Assembly: GCA_051649605.1 (NCBI GenBank)
Contig: JBOFHK010000014.1
Span: 20,248 to 84,247 of the forward strand
DNA from: Brevinema_A sp051649605
Lineage (GTDB): Bacteria > Spirochaetota > Brevinematia > Brevinematales > Brevinemataceae
DNA: 64,000 bases
Direction: 5' to 3'
Below, piece by piece: positions 43,473 through 53,400 of the stretch. How positions within the stretch are numbered: the first letter of the stretch is position 1; every line of letters begins with the position of its first letter. Under the pieces are notes generated by a model. It made no database searches. It was not told the DNA's origin and saw only the letters and a list, made by a program, of their open reading frames with translations. The translations under genes were made by a program, and so were the position numbers.

Positions 43473-43519
43473 ACTCTCCTTTCTTTCTAAAAATAAAATA
43501 AGTAGAAGAAGGGAGAGTT
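43473..43519 (-). terminator. imperfect hairpin after glgP
   Basis: ACTCTCCTTTCTTTCTA on the left and TAGAAGAAGGGAGAGT on the right are complementary apart from about one unpaired base; the left and right parts are about 14 bp apart. It is 48 bp beyond the glgP stop and is followed on the minus strand by a T-rich run. Confidence 0.45.
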
Positions 43520-43566
43520 TATTTCAATAATATTAGGGTGATGAGTATTTCAAAACCACTTACCCT

Positions 43567-46020
43567 TTAGCGATTTAAAGATTTAATATTCCAAATTTGT
43601 GTTGCATATTCATGGATTGTCCGATCAGAAGAAAATTTACCACATCGTGCAATATTATGAAGAGCCATCGTCGACCATTTTTTCTTATTACGATAAAGCT
43701 GATCAATTTTTTCTTGTGCTTCCGTATAATCAGCATAATCTTTTAGTAAAAAATACGTATCTGGTACATTACCATCTATTCCATATAAAAGAGAATCAAA
43801 CAGTTCTCTAAAAAGATTAGGATCTTCGCCTAAGGTAAAAGTATTATCCAATAAACTATCCAAGGATTTTTTTAATAGAGGATTATTATTGTAATATTCC
43901 TGAGGATAATAAGAATTAGAGTCTTGCAATACGGTGATTTCTTCTGCTGTTGCTCCAAAAATTACACAGTTTTCCGATCCAACCTCTTCTAAAATTTCGA
44001 CATTTGCTCCATCTAGAGTCCCTAAGGTAATCGCACCATTTGCCATAAATTTCATATTACCGGTACCAGAAGCTTCTTTTCCTGCTGTAGAAATCTGTTC
44101 ACTCACATCGGCTGCTGGAAAAATCATTTCTGCAACAGAAACACAATAATTGGGAATAAATACGACTTTGATTTTTTTACTAACAATAGGATCATTATTA
44201 ATCACCTGAGCAATGTTATTAATAAGCTTGATGATTAATTTTGCTCGACGATACCCCGAAGCTGCCTTCGCTCCAAAAATAAAAGAACGTGGGTGTATAT
44301 CTAAAGAAGAATCCATCTTAATTTGATGATATAAAGAAATAATATGCAATACATTGAGTAATTGACGTTTATATTCGTGTAGCCGCTTAATTTGAACATC
44401 AAAAATCGAATTGGGATCTAATTCTACCCCTGTCCATTCTTGGATTTTATTAGTAAGTCGCTGTTTGTTGGCTTGTTTAATATTCCACAAATCATCTAAA
44501 ACTTGATTGTCTTTCTCATAAGTAAGTAGTTTTGTGAGTTGAGAAAGCTCTGTATGCCAAGCTGTACCGATTTTTTGATCTAAATAAGTACTTAGTTTAG
44601 GATTAGACTTTAAGATCCAGCGTCGAGGGGTAATACCATTAGTTTTATTGAGAAACTTTTCAGGATATAGCTCGTACCATTCTTTTAAAACATCATTTTT
44701 GAGAATATCCGTATGTAATACAGCTACTCCATTAACTTTATGAGAACCAATAATTGCCAAATGTGCCATTTTGATCAATCCGTGATCTAAAATTGACATC
44801 CGTTGATGTTTTGCATAATCATTAGGATATTTTTCCTGTAGAGTTTTGGTAAAACGTCTATTAATCTCTTCAATAATTTGGTAAATCCGAGGAAGAACCC
44901 CTCTAAACATCGTAATATCCCAAGATTCTAACGCCTCAGCAAGTACCGTATGATTGGTGTAGGCAAAAACTTGGGTAACAATAGTCCACACCTGATCCCA
45001 TTCTAACATCTGCCAATCCATGAGTAATCTCATCAATTCAGGAATTGCGACAACAGGATGGGTATCATTTAGCTGGATTGCAATTTTTTGTGGAAAAAGA
45101 TCCCATTGATCATTCCCATAGGTACTTAGGAAATGATGAATAATATCCTGCAACGACGCAGAAGTAAAGAAATACTGCTGCCTCAAGCGAAGTTCTTTCC
45201 CTCGATAAGAATTATCATTTGGATAAAGTACCCGAGAAATATTTTCTGCAGCATTTTGATTACGAACTGCTGCTTCGTAATTGCCATCATTGAAAGCGTT
45301 GAGGTCAAAAGGTTCTGGAGCTTGTGCTTGCCATAAGCGAAGGGTATTAATATGATTATTCCCATAACCAATAATCGGCATATCATAGGGAATTGCAATA
45401 ACCGTTTCCGCATCATTACGGCGATATCCAATACGCCCACTACTTTCTACGACATTATCAACATAACCGCCAAATTTAACATAAACCATCTGGGTTTCTC
45501 GTCGTACTTCCCACATATCGCCTTTTTCGAGCCAATTATCAGGTTTTTCTACTTGGAATCCATTTTCGATTTTTTGTTCAAACATTCCGTATCGGTAACG
45601 CAGTCCATATCCATGCCCAGGATAACCTAAAGTCGCTAAGGAATCTAAAAAACATGCTGCTAATCGTCCTAACCCACCATTACCTAAACCAGGATCACGC
45701 TCCTGATCTTCAAGAGCATTAATATCTAGTCCAAGCTCTTCAATAACGGATAAAACATCGTTGAACATTCCAAAGTTAATCAAATTATTTCCTAACGAAC
45801 GTCCTACAAGAAATTCCGCAGAAAAGTAAAAAGCCTGTTTTTGTTGATTAGAAAGAATGGTGTCTTTTGTTTTTGTCCAGTGTTCGGACACATAACCCAT
45901 AACCGTTTTACTCAAGGCAACGTAAAAATCCTGTGTTAGTGCCTCTTTTTGGACTTTCCCAGATTGTTCTTTAACATTGAGTAGTAAATCGTATTTAAAT
46001 TGTTCTCTATTAAATACCAC
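43567..46020 (-). CDS. glgP: glycogen/starch phosphorylase
   Basis: A PLP enzyme releasing glucose-1-phosphate from alpha-1,4 glucan. N-terminal AYFSAEFLVGRSLGN-like region is YFSAEFLVGRSLGNNLIN; DPGLGNGGLGRLAACFLDSLA is the glycine loop, and the cofactor lysine lies in EASGTGNMKFMANGAITLGT. At 817 residues it is of usual length. It starts with GTG after AAAGGAGTCTTTA. Together with malQ at 60 kb it indicates glycogen or maltodextrin breakdown. A promoter with an overlapping palindrome lies upstream. Confidence 0.95.
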   Translation of the reverse strand: MVFNREQFKYDLLLNVKEQSGKVQKEALTQDFYVALSKTVMGYVSEHWTKTKDTILSNQQKQAFYFSAEFLVGRSLGNNLINFGMFNDVLSVIEELGLDINALEDQERDPGLGNGGLGRLAACFLDSLATLGYPGHGYGLRYRYGMFEQKIENGFQVEKPDNWLEKGDMWEVRRETQMVYVKFGGYVDNVVESSGRIGYRRNDAETVIAIPYDMPIIGYGNNHINTLRLWQAQAPEPFDLNAFNDGNYEAAVRNQNAAENISRVLYPNDNSYRGKELRLRQQYFFTSASLQDIIHHFLSTYGNDQWDLFPQKIAIQLNDTHPVVAIPELMRLLMDWQMLEWDQVWTIVTQVFAYTNHTVLAEALESWDITMFRGVLPRIYQIIEEINRRFTKTLQEKYPNDYAKHQRMSILDHGLIKMAHLAIIGSHKVNGVAVLHTDILKNDVLKEWYELYPEKFLNKTNGITPRRWILKSNPKLSTYLDQKIGTAWHTELSQLTKLLTYEKDNQVLDDLWNIKQANKQRLTNKIQEWTGVELDPNSIFDVQIKRLHEYKRQLLNVLHIISLYHQIKMDSSLDIHPRSFIFGAKAASGYRRAKLIIKLINNIAQVINNDPIVSKKIKVVFIPNYCVSVAEMIFPAADVSEQISTAGKEASGTGNMKFMANGAITLGTLDGANVEILEEVGSENCVIFGATAEEITVLQDSNSYYPQEYYNNNPLLKKSLDSLLDNTFTLGEDPNLFRELFDSLLYGIDGNVPDTYFLLKDYADYTEAQEKIDQLYRNKKKWSTMALHNIARCGKFSSDRTIHEYATQIWNIKSLNR

Positions 46021-46096
46021 TAAAGACTCCTTTGACTAATATATAGTCTTATTTAATCTTGTATTATCATTATGCTTGCATAACTTATACAAACTA

Positions 46097-46117
46097 ATTA
46101 TACTATATTAGTATAAT
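46097..46117. promoter_or_regulatory. palindrome overlapping glgP promoter, possible operator
   Basis: Arms ATTATACTA (46097-46105) and TAGTATAAT (46109-46117) with a 3-base centre. The right arm overlaps the -10 box of the glgP promoter, so a repressor dimer bound here could control glgP. It might also be chance in AT-rich DNA. Confidence 0.35.
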
Positions 46118-46138
46118 ATTTTTTTTCTATTAATGCAA
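46110..46138 (-). promoter_or_regulatory. sigma-70 promoter for glgP
   Basis: On the minus strand TTGCAT (complement of 46133-46138) and TATACT (complement of 46110-46115), spacer 17 bp, about 90 bases before the glgP start. Confidence 0.5.
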
Positions 46139-46275
46139 TACTTCATTTTGATAACTATTAATTTTATAACTTTCGTAACAAAGTACATAAATTATTAATA
46201 ATCAAAAAAAAAAGACGATATACATAAGATAAGAATTATCTTAAATAATCAAAAATTTGATACAATGAGGCTCTT

Positions 46276-48423
46276 GTGAAAGTTAATCGAATCATTATCA
46301 ACAAAAGTGGTGTACTGAAAAATATTGATACATTCCTCTCCCAAGCCAATCTAATTATTGGAGATAATGAAAGAGGGAAAACAACATTTTTAAACTGGAT
46401 CGCAAAAGGACTCTTCGACAAACCCAATCAACAACAAGAAAGTTTTGTAACCCACATCGATAACTATAATAATGTTCAATTTGATATTGACCCCTTTTAC
46501 CCCTACTATGATAGTGAACGCATGAAAAATCTTTTATTTATTAAAGAAACTGACCTGCTTTTTAAACATAAAAACCAAGAAGAATTATTCAAACATGAGT
46601 ATTGGAATAATGAGATTAATACACTACTCTATGGCAATGATGAAATTTCTCCCCTCCTTCAAAAAAACTTTCTCCGTGCTTTGGGAGTGCATAGTAAAAA
46701 TTCTTGGTTAACACAGCTTCATACAGGACTGTTCACTCTAAAAAACACCCTTGAAGATTTACTCCCAGAACTCGAAAAAATTAATAGCAAAGCTCAAGGG
46801 CTTTACCAACTCAATCATTCTTTGGGTACAATAAACCAAGCAGAACAAGGCTTCCAATCAAAAGAAGACCTATATTTTACTATAGATAAAATCCAAATTG
46901 GCCAACAATATCTTAATTTTTTAGAAAACGACCAACAACTAAAAAAACAAGAACAAGAACTCCAAAATTTAATAGCCCACAGAGATTCACTAAAAGAAGA
47001 GCTGACAAAAAAAGACGACTTACTATTAGATTATGATGATGATCTTACTCAGCTCAAATTAACAAACGCTCAACTAAAAAATAAAGAACAACAGGCTCTT
47101 TATGAACCACAAGAGCTCTATCACAAAAGCTTTGGAGAAATTGTTTTCGGGGCTTGTATTGGTACAGCAATGGTACTAGCTGGTATTTCCTTAGCATTTC
47201 AAAGTATGGCTACCACTACAGTTTCCCCAACAAAAACAATCGCCTTAGTTTGTTTTGTTATAGGGATTTTTTTCCTTTTAAAAACTTATATTCAAGGGCT
47301 ATTGCTACAAAAACTATCTCAAAGCTCGCAAGAAGATCCTAACTATATTCATCAAGTTTTTATCAAAAAAATCCAAAAAGAACAAAGCCTCAATACCAAT
47401 CAGCTTGCTCATAAACAAAAAAAACTGCTCAACCTTCAAGAAGAAACTTCTCAGATTAGAAAAGAGCTAAAAAATTTTCAAATCAAGATAGAAAGCACCC
47501 AAAAAGAATTACGAAATCTCGATCTTATTGGGCAAGAATTAGCCAAAAAAAGCCACTCCGTATTTGATCTTTTCCAAACATCAGACCCTATTACTATCCA
47601 ACAAGAAATACAAGAATGTCAAGAGCTTATTGAGGGACAGTCTCACCATTTTAATTATCAAGATCTTCAAAAACTTAGAGAAGAAAAACAAAGCTTATTA
47701 ACACAAAAAATCTCTATTTCCAATACTTATACTCACTCTAAATCAACCGTCGCCAAAACAATTAAGTCATTAATCGACGAACTCCACAATATAGATAATC
47801 GAGAGAGTATCCAACATTTTTACCCTGAGGTTTTCCAGCTATTTATCCGAAGCCACGATTTATCAAATTATAGTGAATTATTAGAAACAGTTGAATTTTT
47901 AATCAACAAAGTAAGTAATGATCGCTATCGAGCAGAGAAACTCACTAATCTCTTTTATACAATCGAATCGAATAGTGAAAATTTATTAGCAAAAACGCTC
48001 AACTCATCTTTTTTTGAGTTTTTAACCCAAAATATTTTTGGAGGAAAATATCAACGGTTTACCTTACAAACTATCCCCAATGAAGGAGTGAAAATTTTTG
48101 CAGAAACAGGTCAAGGCGAATTATACCCTCTAGAAACACTAAGTGCTGGTACTTACGCCCAATTTTGGTTTATCCTCCGTCTATCTCTTGCTAAATCTAT
48201 CCTCAAAGACCAGCCCGGTATTATTCTATTGGATGATCCTTTTAACAGTTTTGATACCATCCGAAAACGGTATTTTCTTGATGCTCTTAATGCCTTAGCA
48301 CATCAAGGGTGGCAAATTTTTCTCACCATCACCCATGATCCTATCATCCAAGAATATTTTTCTTCGATGTTTCAACCACAGCTTCAAATTATTGATTTAA
48401 ATAAAGATAACCCAGACAATTAA
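46276..48423 (+). CDS. membrane-anchored YhaN/Rad50-like AAA ATPase
   Basis: A 715-residue SMC/Rad50-type ATPase. The Walker A loop GDNERGKTT is at residues 29-37; long coiled coils follow; two membrane helices (about 288-310 and 320-337, separated by a short loop) form a hairpin inside the coil region; a second coil (350-500) leads to the C-terminal signature LSAGTYAQFWFI and Walker B GIILLDDPFNSFD. This topology is known for YhaN-like proteins, whose DNA or cell-envelope role is unclear. The start is a GTG with GAGG five bases upstream. No SbcD-like nuclease gene is adjacent, so a repair role is uncertain. It is followed 67 bp later by TPR, tamB and bamA genes. Confidence 0.8.
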   Translation: MKVNRIIINKSGVLKNIDTFLSQANLIIGDNERGKTTFLNWIAKGLFDKPNQQQESFVTHIDNYNNVQFDIDPFYPYYDSERMKNLLFIKETDLLFKHKNQEELFKHEYWNNEINTLLYGNDEISPLLQKNFLRALGVHSKNSWLTQLHTGLFTLKNTLEDLLPELEKINSKAQGLYQLNHSLGTINQAEQGFQSKEDLYFTIDKIQIGQQYLNFLENDQQLKKQEQELQNLIAHRDSLKEELTKKDDLLLDYDDDLTQLKLTNAQLKNKEQQALYEPQELYHKSFGEIVFGACIGTAMVLAGISLAFQSMATTTVSPTKTIALVCFVIGIFFLLKTYIQGLLLQKLSQSSQEDPNYIHQVFIKKIQKEQSLNTNQLAHKQKKLLNLQEETSQIRKELKNFQIKIESTQKELRNLDLIGQELAKKSHSVFDLFQTSDPITIQQEIQECQELIEGQSHHFNYQDLQKLREEKQSLLTQKISISNTYTHSKSTVAKTIKSLIDELHNIDNRESIQHFYPEVFQLFIRSHDLSNYSELLETVEFLINKVSNDRYRAEKLTNLFYTIESNSENLLAKTLNSSFFEFLTQNIFGGKYQRFTLQTIPNEGVKIFAETGQGELYPLETLSAGTYAQFWFILRLSLAKSILKDQPGIILLDDPFNSFDTIRKRYFLDALNALAHQGWQIFLTITHDPIIQEYFSSMFQPQLQIIDLNKDNPDN

Positions 48424-48490
48424 ATAGAATATTTTTAATATGTTTTCCCCTATAATAGTAATATTATAACAATCATTTAAGGACAAAATT

Positions 48491-50359
48491 ATGAAAAAAC
48501 TACTTCTCCTGATTATGATACTACCTTTTTCTCTTGGATATACCCAAATCACGATCTCTTCTAATAATGTAGAAGAAATTTATACCCAAGCAATTGATGC
48601 TCGTTTTGCTGGAGATTTAGCTAAATCACGAAACTTATTAGAAAATTTAAAAGAAAATAATATTACCAATGAATTTGTGATGAGCTTATTAGTCGAAGTC
48701 TATGGAGAATATCTTACCCAGCTCATCCAAACAGATAACAAAGAAACTTTTCAAATTGCCTATCCAGGAATACGTCAAAATATCGCTGAAATTTGGGATC
48801 TTTACCCCAATTCCGAAACCATTCAAAATAATAGCCTAAAAATCAGTTGGATCACTGGAGATCAAGCAATGGGACAATTAATGGTCTATATGATCCTCAC
48901 TAAAGATCCTTTTCATGTATTAGCTAATTTTATTTTAGGAATGAATTTACTCACTAATCGAGACTACAACAATGCTATCCCGGCTTTTAAAAAAGTCGCT
49001 TGTGCTGATCAGCTAATCAAAAACGAAGCCTATATTTTTCAAGCTCGTTTATCTCTTGGAGATATTTATTTAGAACAAAGTGAACATTTAGAAGCACTGA
49101 AATATTACCGAAAAGCATCAGAACTAAATTCCTCAGTCGACCTAGTAGCGAAAATTGCTGTCTTGGAAGCCTACCGTATGAATCTCCAAGAATCTCTCCG
49201 TTTATTTCAAGATATTCCACCCCTCCTAATGACCCAGGAACTTTATGATACTTATATTGCCGTATCATGGTTTGCAAATTCTCGATCAGCACTTAATACA
49301 CTTCTATCCCAAAAAATGTTTTCTTCCAAACTAATGGACGCCCTCACTCAAGCTCAATTAGGACGTACCCAAGGTGCTTTAAAACTCTTAGAAGAAGACC
49401 AATTCCTTAAAACAGAACTACCAGGTCTCTACTATACGCTCCAACTCCAGCTCTTATCCCGTATTGGAGAGCAGAACGGCAAATACCATGCAGAAAGTTG
49501 TTTAGGAACATTTTACTACCGTATCAATAATCTTGCAACAGCGAAGTTTTATCTCCAAAATCTCGATCGAAACTTAGATACCGAAGGAAATGTCGCCCAT
49601 ACCTTAGCATTAATTGCTCAAAAAGAATGGAGTTACGAAAATTCAAGAAATTTACTAATCGAATCGTTAGCGAAAAAAAAATCCTTTCGTAATTATACAG
49701 ACTTAATAGAAATTGAGGCCGCTTTTAAAAATTTTTCAAAAGCTGAACAGTTACTAAAGGAGCTTACCCAAGAATGTGAGCTCAATGACATTTGGATTAA
49801 AACTCTTCAAGCCTATATCGCTTTTGAAAAAAACCTACTACCAGAAGCAGAACAGCTACTGTTAGAAATCACATCTGTTTTAACCAATAACCATTCTATA
49901 GAGATATTTCTATCCTCTATTTATCTTGAGCAGGAGCAGTACGACAAAGCAGAAGAAATTTTATTAAAACATTACAACTACGATCCTCATAATATCAGTA
50001 CAAAAAATCAATTAGCATATTACTACGCAATAACAGGCAAAAATCTTGATAAAGCTCTCAGTCTCGCATTATCCATTGTTGAAGAAGAGCCAGAAGATAT
50101 TATTTATTTGGATACTTTAGCTTGGGTCTATACAATTAGACAAGAGTATGACTCCGCTCAACCGATTTTTCAAAAAATTGAAGAAAAAATTCAAACAATT
50201 TCTTTTATGCCTGACTCTGAAGAATTGTATGCTCATTTAGGGTTTTATTATGCCAAAATAAAAAATCAACAGTTGTCAGACGACTATTTCCAAAAAGGAT
50301 TTTCCATTAATCCCGCAGATAATTATATTAAAAAATTATATGAGCAACGAAATAATTAA
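48491..50359 (+). CDS. secreted TPR-repeat protein
   Basis: A 622-residue protein with a signal peptide (MKKLLLLIMILPFSLGYTQ) and TPR-type helical pairs throughout, clearest at the C-terminus (SIYLEQEQYDKAEEILLKHY, NQLAYYYAITGKNLDKALSL, LAWVYTIRQEYDSAQPIFQ). It probably acts as a periplasmic scaffold. It stands 54 bp ahead of tamB, suggesting a role in envelope assembly, which is inference. The start has AAGGAC six to seven bases upstream. Confidence 0.8.
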   Translation: MKKLLLLIMILPFSLGYTQITISSNNVEEIYTQAIDARFAGDLAKSRNLLENLKENNITNEFVMSLLVEVYGEYLTQLIQTDNKETFQIAYPGIRQNIAEIWDLYPNSETIQNNSLKISWITGDQAMGQLMVYMILTKDPFHVLANFILGMNLLTNRDYNNAIPAFKKVACADQLIKNEAYIFQARLSLGDIYLEQSEHLEALKYYRKASELNSSVDLVAKIAVLEAYRMNLQESLRLFQDIPPLLMTQELYDTYIAVSWFANSRSALNTLLSQKMFSSKLMDALTQAQLGRTQGALKLLEEDQFLKTELPGLYYTLQLQLLSRIGEQNGKYHAESCLGTFYYRINNLATAKFYLQNLDRNLDTEGNVAHTLALIAQKEWSYENSRNLLIESLAKKKSFRNYTDLIEIEAAFKNFSKAEQLLKELTQECELNDIWIKTLQAYIAFEKNLLPEAEQLLLEITSVLTNNHSIEIFLSSIYLEQEQYDKAEEILLKHYNYDPHNISTKNQLAYYYAITGKNLDKALSLALSIVEEEPEDIIYLDTLAWVYTIRQEYDSAQPIFQKIEEKIQTISFMPDSEELYAHLGFYYAKIKNQQLSDDYFQKGFSINPADNYIKKLYEQRNN

Positions 50360-50413
50360 TAATTATGTTTACTGTTTCATTAAAATAAAGGATTTTTATG
50401 GGTTAATATTAGA

Positions 50414-53400
50414 GTGAAAAAATCTTTGAAAGAATTTTTTCCACAATTAATTTTTAGCTTATTTTTTGTCTATGTTTTTCTCTTAGGTATTATCAATCTC
50501 CTTATTGTTATCAACAAGGATTATATAGAATCATCCTTAGAAACTCTATTAGACGCTCAACAAGTTCGTATTGGAACTATCTCAAATTTACCCCTAATTT
50601 TTATTAGTGGCACGGAGTTTTCTATTGTTGTGAACGATGATATTTCTCTCACTATTGAAGGCGTATACCTTCAATATAACGTCTTCAAAATTTTTACCAA
50701 AGAATATGGAGAAATCATTCATAATATCGAAATAGAATCCATCCTTTTCCAAGGGCATACTTCTGAGCTCAAAAAATATACAAAAACGCTAGAACAAAAA
50801 TACCCTCCCAAAAGAAACTCCAAAACAGTTGATTTTCAATCTATTCTTTCTCAACTCAAGAGTAAAATCACGATCAAAAGAATATCTTTTATGATGAACT
50901 CCATGACAGAATTTTGGCATACTATATCACTGAATAATTTTCGTGTTGCATTACAACAAGGCACCATATCTTGGAATACCAAACTGACTACTCATTCTAT
51001 TTGGAGTAATTCTGTATTTCTTGGAGAGTTAGATATTCAAAGTCAGGGAGAATTATCCAATATTACCTCTCTCGAAGGATATGCTTGTACGGTAATCCAA
51101 AAGCTTAATTTAGGGGGTATCCCTTTCGTCGATCATGATAAAAAACTGGTGATTCGTAGCGATTTTTCTCAAGGAGTCCCTAATATTCAGATTGACAATG
51201 CTCCAAATCAGTTGAGCTTTTCTAATACGAACAATCAACTCTTCTTAGCAATAAAAAGCATTATGGATATCGACTACCAAGATTTCGAAGAATATAATCT
51301 CTTAGACTATACTTTTGCACCTGGTAGGTGGGTCTTTAATTTGAAACTCTCAAAAATCAACGATTGGAAACTAGATGTATTATTTAAATCTCCCGAACAC
51401 CCTAATTTTGGATTAGATTTAGCGTTAAATTCGGTTACCAAAAATCAACTATACTCTATTTTTATTAATCTAAAAACCCATTATTTTGGTTCTATTCAAG
51501 GGGATCTTTTTTTACCCATCCGAAAAGGACTCTACCCTCTCCCTGGCGGTTCTCTTTATTTAGAAAATACGCGATTTATTCTCAATGGCTTAATATTTTC
51601 AGGTACTGCTTTTGCCGATGTTATCCCTAATAAAAATGAAATCGACCTCACTGCTTTTAACGTAAAAATGAACAATGGGCTTATTGGGAATACGTCTGCT
51701 AAGTTTGAATTTACTCCTGAAGGTGTCTTTAATATTTATCCCCGTCCCTTACTAGGTAGTGCTGTAGACGTTACCGCTTCTATTGGGGGGAAAATATTTG
51801 TCAACTTAGAAGCTCATGATGTAGATGGAGATTTCGTTGCACAAAATATTAAAATTCCTATTTTTGGACTAAAAGATTCCCGATATAAAGGTAATATACA
51901 TCTCTATAAAAACTATCGTACTGATCCTCTCATCCTTAATGGAGCTCTCACAGGATTTCTCGATGAAGAAAAACAAGTCGAAGCAGTACTCGATATTAAG
52001 GATAATTTTATTAATATTTCTCGCTTTCATATCCTTAACCCAAATATATTATTAACAGGAAGTGTAGTTATTGATTCTTTTCTCTCCAATACCTTAGTAA
52101 CTATTGATGCTCAAGGTTCTTATAATGGGAACGAAACTATGCCTATTGATCTTCAAGTCGATATTCAAAAACACCAAACCTTGGTATCAGGTTCTGCCGA
52201 TACCGAAATCCCTATCAAAACCCTAACCTTAGGAACAGATACCGATTTTACTCTAAAATTCCAAGAATATCCAATGAAAAAATTGGGTGTCCTAGGGGAT
52301 CTTACTGCTTCGTTGGTTATGCGATTTGATACTCAGGGAATCACCCGATTTGCTATCCAAGAAGGATCTTGGATAAGTGGAGAACAATCCCTTACTATAG
52401 ACTTTGATGCTCTAAAAAATACCAACTCAAGCCTTGAAACATCATATTTTCGTATTGGATTTAATCAAGATATCTTAGATGGTTATGGGTATTTTTCTTT
52501 TATCGATGATTCTTTTAAAGGTTCTTTCCGATTTGATAGAGGAGGGTTTTTACAATTTAATATAGGTAGATATATTATGAAATCCCGACTAAATTTAGTC
52601 GATTTTACGATAGAAAATGTCTTTAATTTTGAAGTACTTGATTCACTTGCATTGCTCCGCACCGAAGAAACTGAAAAAGCTCTACTCCAATCAGATATCA
52701 GCATCAGTGGGCCTTGGGATAATTTAGTATTCCAAGGGGGATTCAATATAGAAGGATTAGAGTTTGACACCTTTCAATTAATGATTCCTAAATTTTATAT
52801 TTCAAAAAATACTGTCAGTTTGACAAATCTACGCTTAAGACATTCTCGAATCAATTTAGACTCCAATGCCCTCCTGAATTTTGATAATCAACAACTACAG
52901 AGTACGTGGACAGGTTCACTCGCTTTTGAAAATCTCATCAAAACCGATTTTCAATTTGAATACCAACATACCAATAATACGGGAATTTTAGACTATTATT
53001 TACCTAATTTATATATTATTTCAAAAAAACCAATGAATATTAAAGGGCAAGTATTCCACAATGATAAAGAATACCTTCTCCTTTCTGATCATGCCAAATA
53101 CGGTATATCAGGAATGCTTACCAGCTCAGAGACCAATAGTATTTGGAATATATCTCTCCTCAGCGACAGTTTAAAACTATTTAGTGAAGGCACTCTTAGC
53201 GATCAGCAACAAATTCAAACAGCGTTAAAACTCGATCTTCTCCTAGATAAATTAAACTTAAGTGGAGATATCCGAAGAACCAAAGGAGAAGTTCTTGTTA
53301 CTGTACAAGCTGAAGGGACTCTCGATAATCCTATTATTAATGGGAATATCGACTTAAACGATATCACACTCTCTTTGAGATCACTTAGAAATCGTTTGAC

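Noticed and set aside
46261..46266. TACAAT as -10 for the YhaN-like ATPase gene
   Set aside because: No -35 at 16-18 bp, and it would leave the GAGG ribosome binding site outside the mRNA.
48451..48470. TATAAT and TATAAC before the TPR gene at 48491
   Set aside because: No -35 hexamer at the right spacing for either, so I do not claim a promoter, though one may exist.
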